Notes under the pieces: model-generated | Told to the model about the DNA's origin: nothing | The model's database searches: none | What the model saw: the letters and a program-made list of their open reading frames with translations, nothing else | Part shown: piece by piece, positions 25,841-37,550 of the stretch | How the letters are laid out: each line of letters begins with the position of its first letter | How positions within the stretch are numbered: position 1 is the stretch's first letter | Assembly: GCA_963818695.1 (NCBI GenBank) | Contig: CAWFTG010000006.1 | Location: forward strand, 124,001-188,000 | DNA from: AP-15 sp963818695 | Lineage (GTDB): Bacteria; Pseudomonadota; Alphaproteobacteria; ATCC43930; CGMCC-115725 | Length of the DNA: 64,000 nucleotides | Direction: 5' to 3' | Program-made: the position numbers and the translations under genes

Positions 25841-26428
25841 TCACCGGCTGATGCCTAGTTCATTGCGCAGGTCCTTGATCACTTGGTCCCGCGTGCGGGT
25901 CTGCCATCGGCGGCGCCGGCCGATCGGGGCGTTTTCGATTTCCGCAGCGACCTTCAGCGCGACAAAGACGGGGCCCGGCTGGCCGAGGATGTCGGGTAGG
26001 GCGGCCGAGAATTTTTCGAGTTCCCGGAACGCGAAAGCTCGGGGATAGCCGGCGCCGCGCGCGATTACGTCGTAGTTGGTATTGTCGGCATTGGGGACCG
26101 GCTGGCCGCCCGTCGTCGCATAGCAGCCATTGTCGATCAGAAAATGATAGAAATTTGCCGGCTGCTGCTCGGCTATTGTGACCAGCATGCCGAGGCTCAT
26201 CAGGATGTCGCCCTCGGAATCGAAGAGGATTACCTTTTTCTCCGGCCGTGCCAGCGCCAGCCCGAGCGCGAAGCCGGCGTGTCCGCCCATTGCCGGATCC
26301 CCCACCGGCACGTCGAGGTTCGGCCGCGTCGTGAGATCGGTCCAATAGCGGCCGCCACGTCCCGGAACGACAATCGCGTCTTCGCGATGGGGAGAAAAGG
26401 CCTTCAATATTTCCGATGTGTGCATCAT
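25841..26428 (-). CDS. TPP-dependent decarboxylase, PP-domain subunit (ComE-like)
   Basis: About 195 residues forming the pyrophosphate-binding half of a thiamine diphosphate enzyme. The metal/TPP motif is present: GDILMSLGML...NFYHFLIDN near residues 72-100. The preceding DPAMGGHAGFALGLALARP is typical of PP domains. The next gene upstream supplies the PYR half, as in sulfopyruvate decarboxylase ComD/ComE and phosphonopyruvate decarboxylase relatives. Two adjacent ATGs (26428, 26425) follow a GAGGG site. The 2-oxo acid substrate cannot be named from sequence. Confidence 0.85.
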   Translation of the reverse strand: MMHTSEILKAFSPHREDAIVVPGRGGRYWTDLTTRPNLDVPVGDPAMGGHAGFALGLALARPEKKVILFDSEGDILMSLGMLVTIAEQQPANFYHFLIDNGCYATTGGQPVPNADNTNYDVIARGAGYPRAFAFRELEKFSAALPDILGQPGPVFVALKVAAEIENAPIGRRRRWQTRTRDQVIKDLRNELGISR

Positions 26429-26441
26429 CGAGAGGCCCTCT

Positions 26442-26960
26442 TTACCGGTTGAAGCCGTGGTATTCGTCGCCAACGAGCACGACGACGGGCCTCTTCGTGC
26501 GTTCCGCCTCGTCGAAAGCGATCGAGATGCGCGGCGCATCGGCGTCGTTCTCGACGAGGTAATAGTTGATCCCGAACGCCATCAAGAACCGTTCCGTATA
26601 AGTCGCAGCGCTGTCTTGATTGACGCCGTGGCGAGTCCAGCCGCGATAGCCGACCATCAGCACCACTGGGATGTTGAGGCCGAGTAGCCAGCCGCGCAGC
26701 GAATTTCCCGATTCCATCATCCCGGTATTCTGGATCAGGATCAGCGGCTTGCCCCCGGCAACCGACAGCCCGGCGGCAATCGAGCAGGCATGCCCCTCGC
26801 GGCTGACGCCGACGAGTCGCAACGAGGGCTCACCCTTCATCAGCAGATAGAGCCAGTTAGTCTCGCTGTCCGGCAGCCACACGACGTGCGTTACGCCGTT
26901 CTTCTTCATTTCGCCGAGCACCGTTTCGGGGCTCAGCGCGATCACCGTCGCGTCATTCAT
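26442..26960 (-). CDS. TPP-dependent decarboxylase, PYR-domain subunit (ComD-like)
   Basis: A 172-residue pyrimidine-binding half. It starts with ETVLGEMKKNGVTHVVWLPDS and carries the catalytic Glu in SREGHACSIAAGLSVAGGKP, then QNTGMMESGNSLRG, typical of the PYR domain. It ends 13 bases before the PP subunit start, so both are co-translated. ATG at 26960 begins MNDATVIALS. The pair would form an alpha2beta2 enzyme acting on a small 2-oxo acid. No other sulfonate or phosphonate gene adjoins, so the assignment stays at family level. Confidence 0.85.
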   Translation of the reverse strand: MNDATVIALSPETVLGEMKKNGVTHVVWLPDSETNWLYLLMKGEPSLRLVGVSREGHACSIAAGLSVAGGKPLILIQNTGMMESGNSLRGWLLGLNIPVVLMVGYRGWTRHGVNQDSAATYTERFLMAFGINYYLVENDADAPRISIAFDEAERTKRPVVVLVGDEYHGFNR

Positions 26961-27005
26961 TTTGTCGCCTCGCCTCCATCCGCGGCATACGCCTATCATA
27001 GCATC

Positions 27006-27623
27006 ATGGAAGAGCACCGCGGAGACCGCCTTCTGTTCCTGTTCCGCCACGGCGAGACCGACTGGAACCGCGAAGGCCGACTGCAAGGGCATACGGATAC
27101 GCCGCTCAATACCACGGGCCTCGCGCAAGCGCAGGCATTGGCCGAGAGCTTGCGTCCACACCGGCTCGATGCGGTCGTGTCGAGCGATCTGGCGCGCGCC
27201 CAAACGACCGCGCGGATCGTCGCCGAGGCATTGCTGGTGCCGCTTTTCCTTGAAGCGGGTTTGCGCGAGACCAACGTCGGCGCGGCCGAGGGCCTCCTGT
27301 GGGCGGACGCCAAGGCGCGGTTCGGCGAGGGTCTGACCGAGCGCTGGTACTCGCACGGCGATGCCGCCTTTCCTGGCGGCGAGACCGGCATCGTGACCCG
27401 CCTGAGGGGGCTCGGTGGTCTGCGGCGCTTCACTGCGGCGCAGCCCTTCCGGCGGATCGGTGTCTCTACTCACGGCGCGATGGTGCGTCAGCTGATGAAG
27501 CACGCATTGCCGCCGGGCAGCCCGCCGGCGCCGGTTCGCAACACCACGCTCTACGTCCTGCGATACGAGCCGGCCACTGACCGGCTGATGGTCGTCGAAC
27601 GGGAAGAGCTCGCGCTCTACTAA
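27006..27623 (+). CDS. Histidine phosphatase family protein
   Basis: A 205-residue phosphoglycerate-mutase-like phosphatase. The phospho-accepting RHGETDWN motif is near residue 14, with SSDLARAQTTARIVAEA, ETNVGAAEG containing the acid, and VSTHGAMVRQL with the second catalytic His. ATG at 27006 starts 45 bases from the divergent TPP gene. The likely substrate is a small phosphomonoester; relatives include cobalamin and phosphoglycerate phosphatases, but nothing here fixes it. Confidence 0.85.
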   Translation: MEEHRGDRLLFLFRHGETDWNREGRLQGHTDTPLNTTGLAQAQALAESLRPHRLDAVVSSDLARAQTTARIVAEALLVPLFLEAGLRETNVGAAEGLLWADAKARFGEGLTERWYSHGDAAFPGGETGIVTRLRGLGGLRRFTAAQPFRRIGVSTHGAMVRQLMKHALPPGSPPAPVRNTTLYVLRYEPATDRLMVVEREELALY

Positions 27624-27637
27624 ACGAAACTCTCTCG

Positions 27638-28093
27638 TCAATCGAACTGCATGCTGATGGTTTCGGCGACGAGCGCGGGGCGGGACGCGCCCTCGACCTC
27701 GATTGTGTTCTCCGAGGTGATACGCACACCGCCATCGACCGGCTCGACCGATTTGATTATCTGCCGCAGCCGAATGCGCGAACCAGCGGGTACCTGCCCA
27801 GTAAAGCGGACCCGGTTGGAGCCGTAATTAAGTCCGCGCGAGCGGTGCTTGACGCGATAGAGCGTCTGGCCGAGACGTGGCACCAGTGACAAAGTCAGAT
27901 AGCCGTGGGCGATCGTCTTGCCGCCCGGCATCTCGCGCTTGGCGCGCTCGACATCGACATGGATCCATTGGTAATCCCCAGTGGCGTCGGCGAATTTGTC
28001 AATCAGCACCTGGTCGACGGTAAACCAATCGCTGACGCCGATTTCTTTGCCGGCATACTGCGCAAGGTCCGCCGGCCGCTCGAGTTCGATCAT
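27638..28093 (-). CDS. MaoC family (R)-enoyl-CoA hydratase-like protein
   Basis: A 151-residue hot-dog-fold protein. The hydratase 2 motif is visible as FADATGDYQWIHVDVERA, with catalytic Asp and His, followed by GKTIAHGYLTLSLVP. Such enzymes hydrate trans-2-enoyl-CoA in fatty acid or polyhydroxyalkanoate metabolism. The gene converges on the phosphatase with 14 bases between. Confidence 0.88.
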   Translation of the reverse strand: MIELERPADLAQYAGKEIGVSDWFTVDQVLIDKFADATGDYQWIHVDVERAKREMPGGKTIAHGYLTLSLVPRLGQTLYRVKHRSRGLNYGSNRVRFTGQVPAGSRIRLRQIIKSVEPVDGGVRITSENTIEVEGASRPALVAETISMQFD

Positions 28094-28291
28094 CGTTTGT
28101 CCTTTCTTTGTTGTCGCCGATCCTGTACCCGATTTGTAGCCGCATCCGAAAGACGCTCAGGCCGGTTTTGCGTGGCTGTGAGGCGCCCGGGGCGAAGCTG
28201 CAGAGTTGGCGCCGTTAATCGCCCCTCAGGAACCGCAGCGCTCTCCGCGCGGTTAATCTTGCGATATTCACCCTCACCGAAGGATTTGGCG

Positions 28292-28837
28292 ATGGCGACA
28301 AAAGCGAAAACCAAGGCAAATCGCACTGCCGAACGCAAATCGAGCCGCTCGCAAGCAGCGAGCCGCAGTAAGGAACGCCAGCAGGCGTCCCGTAACGTCT
28401 TCGAAGTCTTGGAAGAAGACCACCGGGAGGTCGAAGAGTGGTTTGACGAGTTTGATGAATTGAAGGACAGCGACGAAGATCGCAAGGCCGAGCTGGCGGA
28501 AAAGCTCTGCCTCTCCTTGAAGGTCCATGCCCAGATCGAAGAAGAGATCTTTTACCCTCAGGCCCGCGAAGCCAGTGAGGACAACGATTTGATCGATGAA
28601 GCGCTCGTCGAGCATTCAACGGTTAAAAATCTGATCGCCGAAATCGAGGCGATGGAAGTCGGCGAGGAACTCTACGACGCTAAGGTTCGCGTTCTCGGCG
28701 AAATGGTCAAGCAGCACATCAAGGAAGAGGAAGAAGAGCTGTTCCCGGAGCTCCAATCGACAAAGATGGATCTGGACGCCGTCGGCAAGGAACTCGCCGA
28801 GCGCAAGGAAGAGCTGATGGCGGAAATGCAAGCGTAG
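28292..28837 (+). CDS. Hemerythrin HHE-domain protein
   Basis: A 181-residue protein. The first about 35 residues are a Lys/Arg/Ser-rich basic tail (MATKAKTKANRTAERKSSRS). The rest is a four-helix hemerythrin-like bundle with EEDHREVEEWFDEF, KVHAQIEEEIFYP, EALVEHSTVKNLI and KQHIKEEEEELFPEL supplying His and Glu ligands for a di-iron site. Such small proteins are stress-associated; the basic tail might bind DNA or membranes. An intrinsic terminator follows 26 bases after the stop. Confidence 0.88.
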   Translation: MATKAKTKANRTAERKSSRSQAASRSKERQQASRNVFEVLEEDHREVEEWFDEFDELKDSDEDRKAELAEKLCLSLKVHAQIEEEIFYPQAREASEDNDLIDEALVEHSTVKNLIAEIEAMEVGEELYDAKVRVLGEMVKQHIKEEEEELFPELQSTKMDLDAVGKELAERKEELMAEMQA

Positions 28838-28862
28838 AGGGGGGCCATCAGGCAAGTGAAGG

Positions 28863-28888
28863 AGCCCCGCCGCCGGCGGGGCTTTTTG
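28863..28888 (+). terminator. Intrinsic terminator after the hemerythrin gene
   Basis: A perfect nine-base stem AGCCCCGCC / GGCGGGGCT with a GCC loop is followed directly by a T-run. This is a classic rho-independent terminator for the plus strand, ending the hemerythrin transcript. Confidence 0.92.
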
Positions 28889-28958
28889 CTGTCCAAGAGG
28901 GAACCCGGAACAACGGCGTCTGTTTTGGACGCAATCTCTTCTGATACGGGATCATGAG

Positions 28959-29831
28959 ATGACAATCGATCCGAAGACCGCCGGCCCGACCCCTCCGCTA
29001 CCCCGCCAACAGCAGGACCCGCCCGGCTTCACCGAACAGCTCGAGCCTAAGCCGGATCATGGGGAACACTCTTACCGCGGTTGCAACAAGCTGAAAGGCC
29101 GTGCCGCACTGATCACCGGGGCCGATTCCGGGATCGGACGGGCCGTCGCGATCGCTTTTGCGCGCGAGGGCGCCGACGTCTTGATTTCCTACCTCTGCGA
29201 GCACGAAGACGCGCGCGAGACGGCTCGCTGGGTCGAAGAGGCCGGGCGCCGGGCGGTGCTGGTGGCCGGCGACGTCAAGGATCCGGGTCATTGCCGCCAG
29301 CTGGTCGACCGCGCCGTCAGGGAATTCGGCAAACTCGACGTTTTGGTCAATAACGCCGCCTACCAGATGACGCATGCCAGTCTCGAGGAGATCGGCGAGG
29401 AGGAGTGGGATCACACCTTCCGCACCAACATTTACAGCATGTTCTATTTGTCGAAAGCTGCAGTCCCGCAAATGAAGCCGGGCAGCGCAATCGTGAACAC
29501 CGCCTCGATCAACAGCAAATCGCCCTCGCCGCAGCTCTTGGCCTATGCGACGACCAAAGGCGCCATCGCAAATTTCACCGCTGGCCTCGCACAACTGCTC
29601 GCCGAGAAGGGAATTCGCGTCAACTGCGTCGCCCCCGGACCGATCTGGACTCCGTTGATCCCCTCGACGATGGCGCCCGACAAGGTCGAGCATTTCGGCG
29701 AGAACACACCGCTCAAACGCCCGGGTCAGCCGGCGGAGCTCGCCCCCGCCTACGTCCTGCTCGCCTCGGACGGCGGGAGCTACATTTCGGGTGCGATGAT
29801 CCCGGTAACTGGCGGCCGCCCGATGCTTTAG
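28959..29831 (+). CDS. SDR family oxidoreductase
   Basis: A 290-residue short-chain dehydrogenase of the long-N-terminus group (as in YghA or general stress protein 39). A proline-rich 40-residue N-terminus precedes the Rossmann motif GADSGIGRAVA. NNAAYQ, the catalytic Ser region NTASINS and YATTK follow. The C-terminal SYISGAMIPVTGGRPM is typical. The start ATG at 28959 lies 70 bases after the terminator. Substrate unknown; relatives respond to osmotic or general stress. Confidence 0.9.
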   Translation: MTIDPKTAGPTPPLPRQQQDPPGFTEQLEPKPDHGEHSYRGCNKLKGRAALITGADSGIGRAVAIAFAREGADVLISYLCEHEDARETARWVEEAGRRAVLVAGDVKDPGHCRQLVDRAVREFGKLDVLVNNAAYQMTHASLEEIGEEEWDHTFRTNIYSMFYLSKAAVPQMKPGSAIVNTASINSKSPSPQLLAYATTKGAIANFTAGLAQLLAEKGIRVNCVAPGPIWTPLIPSTMAPDKVEHFGENTPLKRPGQPAELAPAYVLLASDGGSYISGAMIPVTGGRPML

Positions 29832-29995
29832 CGGCCGTCTCACTCACTTGCGGGCAAGAGTCTTCCGGATCGGCTCGGCGCCGGTTGCCGACGAGCGCGT
29901 TCAAAATTCATTTAATTTGCAGATTTGTACGCCCGCGGACAGATGCGTTGTTACATTCGAGGTCTCCTCTGAACGCGATAAATCGGAGGAAACCG

Positions 29996-30196
29996 GTGAC
30001 AGAGATACAGGAAACGGCGTCGTTATTTGCTTCGGACCCCGAACAGACCGCGCGAGTGGTGCTCGAAACCTATCGGTCCGCCAGCCCACGGGACGCATTC
30101 GAGGCGGCAGTGCTCGCCTACCGCCGGCACAACCCGAATGTCTCCAACATCCTGGCGCGGCGAGTGGTGGCGAAAATCATCTGCGGGGGGCAATAA
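29996..30196 (+). CDS. Small protein of unknown function
   Basis: A 66-residue protein starting at GTG 29996 with an excellent GGAGGAAA ribosome site. It is charged and helical (DPEQTARVVLETYRSASPRDAFEAA) and ends ILARRVVAKIICGG. I do not recognise the family. The ribosome site, length and coding character argue that it is expressed. The preceding gap (29832-29995) shows nothing else. Confidence 0.6.
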   Translation: MTEIQETASLFASDPEQTARVVLETYRSASPRDAFEAAVLAYRRHNPNVSNILARRVVAKIICGGQ

Positions 30197-30204
30197 AAAC
30201 AGCC

Positions 30205-30597
30205 TTAAAGCAGGTCGCGCAGCATTGCGACGAGCGGGGTGTCGGCCGGCGGCATCGGGTAGTCACTGAGCCGCGCCGGGCGCACCCAGGTGAGGTGCTG
30301 GCCTTCGCGACCTGTCGGAATGCCGGACCATTTGCGGCAGACGTAGAGCGGCATCAGCAGATGAAAGCCGGGGTAGGAGTAGGACGCGAAGGTGAACGGC
30401 GCGAGGCAGCTCGCGGTGACATCGATGCCGAGTTCCTCGGCGAGCTCGCGAATCAGCGCCAACTCCGGCGTTTCGCCCGGATCGACCTTGCCGCCCGGAA
30501 ACTCCCACAGCCCAGCCATGGCCTTACCCGCCGGGCGTTGGGCGAGCAATACCCGCCCGTCGGCATCCACGAGCGCCACCGCCGAAACGAGCACCAC
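30205..30597 (-). CDS. mutT: 8-oxo-dGTP diphosphatase, MutT-type Nudix hydrolase
   Basis: A 130-residue Nudix enzyme that removes oxidised dGTP from the nucleotide pool. The Nudix box GGKVDPGETPELALIRELAEELGI spans about residues 36-59, preceded by AMAGLWEFPGG. GTG at 30597 is chosen (VVLVSAVALVDADGRVLL) since the family begins here. A longer reading to 30678 would draw residues from a palindromic repeat and overlap argJ. In alphaproteobacteria mutT often follows argJ, as here. Confidence 0.88.
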   Translation of the reverse strand: MVLVSAVALVDADGRVLLAQRPAGKAMAGLWEFPGGKVDPGETPELALIRELAEELGIDVTASCLAPFTFASYSYPGFHLLMPLYVCRKWSGIPTGREGQHLTWVRPARLSDYPMPPADTPLVAMLRDLL

Positions 30598-30610
30598 GGG
30601 TAGGCTCTCA

Positions 30611-30656
30611 GGCGTTCTCTCCTCCGCATGCGCGGGAGGGGGGTTAGGGAGGGGGC
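30611..30656. repeat. GC-rich palindromic repeat between argJ and mutT
   Basis: The sequence GGCGTTCTCTCCTCCGCATGCGCGGGAGGGGGG... is an imperfect hairpin of the same CCCTCCC family as at 10425-10470. It sits in the short argJ-mutT gap and accounts for a low-complexity N-terminal extension of the mutT frame. Confidence 0.5.
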
Positions 30657-30658
30657 TT

Positions 30659-31888
30659 TCAGCTACGGTAGCTGGCATTGATGTCGATATAGCCGTGGGT
30701 CAGGTCGCAGGTCCATACCGTTGCCTTGCCGCGGCCGATGCCGAGATCGACGCGGATTGCGATCTCGCTGGACTTCATGTATTCGGCGACCGGCACCTCG
30801 TCATAATCCCGCACCGGGCCGCCTTCTGTAGCGATCCTGATCCCGCCGATCGAAATCGACAAACGGTCGCGGTCGGCCTTTTCCCCGGCCTTGCCGACCG
30901 CCATGACGATGCGGCCCCAATTGGGGTCGCCTGCCGATAGAGCGGTCTTGACCAGCGGTGAGTTGCCAATGGTGAGGCCGATGCGGCGCGCCGCCCGCGC
31001 CGTCGCGGCTCCAGTCACCTCGATGGTCACGAATTTTTGCGCGCCCTCCCCGTCGCGCACAATCTGCTGGGCGAGATCGATCATGACCGTGTTGAGCGCC
31101 CGGCGGAAATCCCCGAGCCGCCGATCGGCCGGGCTCGCCACCGGACCATGCGGCGCTTGTTGGGTCGCACACAGCAGCACGGTGTCACTGGTCGAAGTGT
31201 CGCCATCCACCGTTATCGAGTTGAACGAGCGGTCCGCCGAAGCGGCGAGTAGCGGCTGCAATACCGCGGGGGGCAATGCGGCGTCGGTGAACACATAGGC
31301 GAGCATCGTCGCCATATCGGGCGCGATCATGCCAGAGCCTTTGGCGAAGCCGTTGAGGCGGACTGCGACACCGTCGATACTGGCGGTTGCGGTGGACCCT
31401 TTCGGGAAGGTGTCGGTGGTTGTGATCGCGCGCGCCGCCGGCTCCCATTCATGAGCCGAGAGCAATGGCGCGACCTGCGGCAACGCCGCGATGATTCTCT
31501 CCGCTGGCGGCGGCTCGCCGATCACCCCTGTGGAGGAGATGAACACCTCTTTCGGATCGCAACCCAAAAGCCGCGCCGTCGTGGCCGCCGTTGTCTCTAC
31601 GACCTGCCTGCCGGCGCGGCCGGTAAAGACGTTCGAATTGCCCGAATTGACAACAATACCGCGGACCTTGCCGCCGGGGAGGCAGTCGCGGCACCACACC
31701 ACCGGCGCCCCCGCCGTCAGCGAGCGTGTAAAAACCCCCGCGATCGTGCTGTCCGGCACCAGCTCCGCCAGCATCAGGTCGTCTCGCCCGGTGTAGCGGA
31801 TCCCGCAGGCGAAGGTTGCCAGGCGTACACCGGCGATCGGGGCCAGCTCGGGAAAGCGCTCCGGGGCGAGGGGAGAAACACCAGTCAT
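30659..31888 (-). CDS. argJ: Bifunctional glutamate N-acetyltransferase / N-acetylglutamate synthase
   Basis: Arginine biosynthesis enzyme that recycles acetyl groups from N-acetylornithine to glutamate. The 409-residue precursor contains the self-cleavage motif MATMLAYVFTDA, where the Thr becomes the N-terminal nucleophile of the beta subunit. The N-terminal AGVRLATFACGIRYTGRDDLMLAEL and the ISSTGVIGEPPP segment (oxyanion region) are as in the family, as is the C-terminal ASYRS. It is followed by mutT and preceded by the peptidyl-prolyl isomerase gene on the same strand. Confidence 0.96.
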   Translation of the reverse strand: MTGVSPLAPERFPELAPIAGVRLATFACGIRYTGRDDLMLAELVPDSTIAGVFTRSLTAGAPVVWCRDCLPGGKVRGIVVNSGNSNVFTGRAGRQVVETTAATTARLLGCDPKEVFISSTGVIGEPPPAERIIAALPQVAPLLSAHEWEPAARAITTTDTFPKGSTATASIDGVAVRLNGFAKGSGMIAPDMATMLAYVFTDAALPPAVLQPLLAASADRSFNSITVDGDTSTSDTVLLCATQQAPHGPVASPADRRLGDFRRALNTVMIDLAQQIVRDGEGAQKFVTIEVTGAATARAARRIGLTIGNSPLVKTALSAGDPNWGRIVMAVGKAGEKADRDRLSISIGGIRIATEGGPVRDYDEVPVAEYMKSSEIAIRVDLGIGRGKATVWTCDLTHGYIDINASYRS

Positions 31889-31967
31889 TCGAACTCAGAG
31901 TAGAATCGGCGATCCCTCGCGGCAGCGAAACCCCCTCTCAGCCCGTCAGGGGGGAACGGGAGGGACC

Positions 31968-31988
31968 CCCCACGCCGGAGGCGTGGGG
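31968..31988. repeat. GC-rich hairpin between ppi gene and argJ
   Basis: A perfect CCCCACGCC-GGA-GGCGTGGGG hairpin lies in the gap between the two minus-strand genes. On the minus strand no T-run follows it, so a terminator role is doubtful. It may be a dispersed palindrome or an mRNA stability element. Confidence 0.5.
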
Positions 31989-32026
31989 TAAAATTAGCGT
32001 TTGAGCCCAGAGAGCAGTTCACGGCA

Positions 32027-32938
32027 TTACTTCGCGCTGGGTGGGAGCGGCTTGCCGTCGAGCCCGTAAGTCTCGACGTTGGCGGCGGAGCGGAGCTCTT
32101 TCAGCTTCGCGTCGACGACGTCGTGCGCCACCAGTTGGCTGACATCCTTGCGCGCTTCGTCAAAGCTCGGCGGGGTGCTGACGCGATGGTCTTCCACCTT
32201 GATGACATGCCAGCCGAACTCGGTCTTCACCGGGGTCTTGGTGTACTGGCCCGGGGGCAAAGCAAAGGCGGCGTCGGCGAACTCCTTGACCATGTCGTCA
32301 TGGCCGAAATAGCCGAGATCGCCGCCCGATTTGCCGCCGGGGTCGGTCGAATCCTTCTTGGCGAGCTCGACGAAATCGGCTCCCTTGTCGAGCTCGGCGA
32401 TAATCGCATTCGCCTCGGCCTCGGTCTTGACCAGAATGTGCCGCGCGTGGACCTCTTCGTGCCCCGCCTTCTCCTTGGCGAAGGTCTGATAGCGCGCCTT
32501 GAGCTGGTCCTCCGTCTCGGCGGCCTTGATCGCCTTATTGAGGTAGGCTTCCTGGATCAGGCGATCCTCGTAGCGCCTCAGCCGGAGCCGCACCTCGGGA
32601 TCCTGGTCGAGGTGATCCTTGCGGCCGGCCTCGGTGATCAGCATGCCGTCGACGAGCCGGTCGAGCAGCATCGGATAGATCTGAGCGAGCGGCATTTTTT
32701 GAACTTGCGGCGGCAGGCTCTGTTGCGCTGCCTCAACATCCGAAAGGTGCAGCTCAGTCCCGTCGACACGCGCTACGACCATGCTGCCGGGAGGCATCGG
32801 GGTCGGCATTGTGGCGGCGGGATTCGGCTGAGGCGTCGGCCGGTCGGCTGCCAGCAAGACGCCGCCGCCGGCGACCCCGGCAGCGAGCCCGGCGGCACAG
32901 ATCAAGCCAAGCGGAGTTATCGAGAGACGAGGATGCAT
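32027..32938 (-). CDS. Periplasmic parvulin-type peptidyl-prolyl isomerase
   Basis: A 303-residue SurA/PpiC/PrsA-like foldase. After a signal peptide (LGLICAAGLAAGVAGGGVLLA, residues about 10-30) and a Pro-rich linker there is a helical N-terminal chaperone region, then the parvulin domain VHARHILVKTEAEANAII, KKDSTDPGGKSGGDLGYFG, FALPPGQYTKTPVKTEFGWHVIKVEDHR. ATG at 32938 is chosen for the signal peptide; the frame is open further upstream to 33136. In many alphaproteobacteria this gene lies divergent from secA, as here, which fits its job on exported proteins. Confidence 0.9.
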   Translation of the reverse strand: MHPRLSITPLGLICAAGLAAGVAGGGVLLAADRPTPQPNPAATMPTPMPPGSMVVARVDGTELHLSDVEAAQQSLPPQVQKMPLAQIYPMLLDRLVDGMLITEAGRKDHLDQDPEVRLRLRRYEDRLIQEAYLNKAIKAAETEDQLKARYQTFAKEKAGHEEVHARHILVKTEAEANAIIAELDKGADFVELAKKDSTDPGGKSGGDLGYFGHDDMVKEFADAAFALPPGQYTKTPVKTEFGWHVIKVEDHRVSTPPSFDEARKDVSQLVAHDVVDAKLKELRSAANVETYGLDGKPLPPSAK

Positions 32939-33150
32939 CGCAGTACCTATAATGAGGAACAACCGCTGCACTCCAGCGGCATGGATGAATGAATGCACAT
33001 CGGTATCACGCAAACAAGGCAGCGAAAGGGCGAAGTCGCGCATGAGCCGATCGGACAGCTCGAATTGACACGCCCTAGACGCCCGCCTATCTCTCGTTTG
33101 GCCGCCGTGCGAACTTATCCGGCCTATTTTTTCCATTTCTCGAGGGTCTC

Positions 33151-35875
<2,725 letters not shown>

Positions 35876-36011
35876 GCTACCATCAGCATCGATATTCTCG
35901 TGGAGGGTATCGGCGGGGGCTGTGATCTAGCTCTGCTCCCGCTGCTCGATATCCCGCATAGCTTAAACGCGGGAGATCGGCATCGTTCGGCGCAACGAAA
36001 CCAGCGAATGC

Positions 36012-36930
36012 TCAAGGTTTCCGAGACGGGGTCGGAGCGGCTGCTCGATCGTCGATTTCAACCTCGGTGCGTCGAACGGTATCGCTTACCGTCTCTGTCC
36101 GCTCCTCGGCATCTTTGCTAACGACGATCTCTTCCTTGACCCTGGCGTCCTTTGCGATGACCGCTTCCTCGGCCGTTGCCGTTACCTCGATCGTTCGCTC
36201 ACGGAACGGCTCTGGCTCCCGCTGCGGTGTCTGCCGGCCGATCGACCGGACGGCGTTCAACATGAACGCGCTCCTCCCGCAGATGCACCTGCTCCTGAAC
36301 CGGCTGTTCGACGACGTAGCTCCTGACGCGCACGCTGCCGCGGCCGACTTCACGCTTCCCGACCCGAAGCTGCTCTTCATAGACCGGGATAACCTCTGCC
36401 TGACCGCGGCCCGCTGCTCCAGTCGCCGCAAGGCCGGAACTCGCTCCCGTTGTCGAGGCCGAGGCCGTCCCACCCGTAAACGATCCGCGCTGGCTCTGCC
36501 ATGACGTTTGACCCTCGTGCCTGCCGGACCACCCGCTCTGGCGCCAGTTTGTCGCATGGGTCTCCACATCCACTGCATCCTGGCTCTCGAGCAAATTAAT
36601 TATTTGCTCCTGATCGCCGGCTCCGGCGCGCACCACAAGGATCGCATAGCCGCGACGGACACCTTCCGCAAAAACGTGAGTATCCTCATCGGGCATGAAT
36701 AGCCGTTTGATCGCGCCCCAGATGCCTTCGTCGCTGCGTTCGTAGTGAAAGCTCGCGTCTTGCGCCGTGCTCGATTGAGCCAGGATCTCGATCCGCGAGC
36801 GGTCGATCCCGGCAGAACCCAGAACATCGCGCGCCGTCAGCGCGCGGTCGTAAGTCTCAAACATCGCGACGATGGTGCCGGCATCGCCGGCAGCCCCTTC
36901 CGATGAGGTTTGTGTTCTCAAATCGCTCAT
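36012..36930 (-). CDS. DUF2382 (YsnF/AvaK) stress protein, one frameshift
   Basis: The N-terminal part (MSDLRTQT..., then VAMFETYDRALTARDVLG, GIWGAIKRLFMPDED) matches a general stress protein 17M-like domain. A Gly/Ser/Thr linker follows, and then the DUF2382 domain (VIPVYEEQLRVGKREVGRGSVRVRSYVVEQPVQEQVHLREERVHVERRPVDR). Near 36230 the frame shifts; the end of the domain (FRERTIEVTATAEEAVIAKDARVKEEIVV) reads in another frame to 36012. Total about 305 residues. Such proteins are linked to oxidative or desiccation stress. The next gene upstream encodes a second DUF2382 domain. Confidence 0.78.
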
Positions 36931-36938
36931 GGCCTCAC

Positions 36939-37370
36939 TCAGTCCTCTTTCGGTATGACGTTATTGGGCGGTGTGACGTTGTCGCGGTTCAGAGGAGACT
37001 GCCGTTCCAGCGAAACCTCCTCGGAGCGTAGCCGCACCGGCTGGCGAATGTGCTGAACAACCTCCTGACGACGGATATGGATCTCTTCCTTGAGGAGCAG
37101 TCTCTTCTCAATCACCATGATCTCCTCGACGACCGGAACGATGATCGTGTCACCTTCCTGCCGGATTTCCGGAGGAGCGTCGACGATAAGATCGACTGCC
37201 ACTCGCTCTATGATCGCCTCGCCCGAACGAAGTTCGAGATCGGCGTATTCGGTCCTTTCCAGCACCGACGTCTTGATAAGGATCCGATCGGTCTGGCTTG
37301 CGGTTTTATCAACGCGCAGCTGTTCCTCGAATACGGGAATTGCCGCCGTCTGCGACTCTTCTGCGGTCAA
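36939..37370 (-). CDS. DUF2382 (YsnF/AvaK) domain protein
   Basis: A 143-residue protein formed mostly of one DUF2382 domain: IPVFEEQLRVDKTASQTDRILI, VDLIVDAPPEIRQEGDTIIVPVVEEIMVIEKRLLLKEEIHI. The domain is a cytoplasmic beta-rich repeat unit of unknown biochemical role. It ends eight bases before the larger DUF2382 gene, so both form an operon. Confidence 0.85.
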   Translation of the reverse strand: MTAEESQTAAIPVFEEQLRVDKTASQTDRILIKTSVLERTEYADLELRSGEAIIERVAVDLIVDAPPEIRQEGDTIIVPVVEEIMVIEKRLLLKEEIHIRRQEVVQHIRQPVRLRSEEVSLERQSPLNRDNVTPPNNVIPKED

Positions 37371-37550
37371 AACGCCCCCTTCTCCGATCCGGCTCTTTTT
37401 GCGAACAAACGCACTGCGAAACGGTTCCGGCCTAAGCTTAGCTGTTCTGGCTTAAATTGAACGGGCTTCGATTGAACGGTCGGCTCTGAGAACTGGGTGG
37501 CGGTGCGCGTGTTGGTACAAGGAATCCAATTCGCCGGAGGGAGGTCAGTT

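Noticed and set aside
30598..30678. N-terminal extension of MutT
   Set aside because: The residues come from a palindromic repeat and overlap argJ; the Nudix fold starts at the GTG at 30597.
31968..31988. Hairpin as intrinsic terminator of the PPIase gene
   Set aside because: No T-run follows on the minus strand, so it is listed only as a hairpin.
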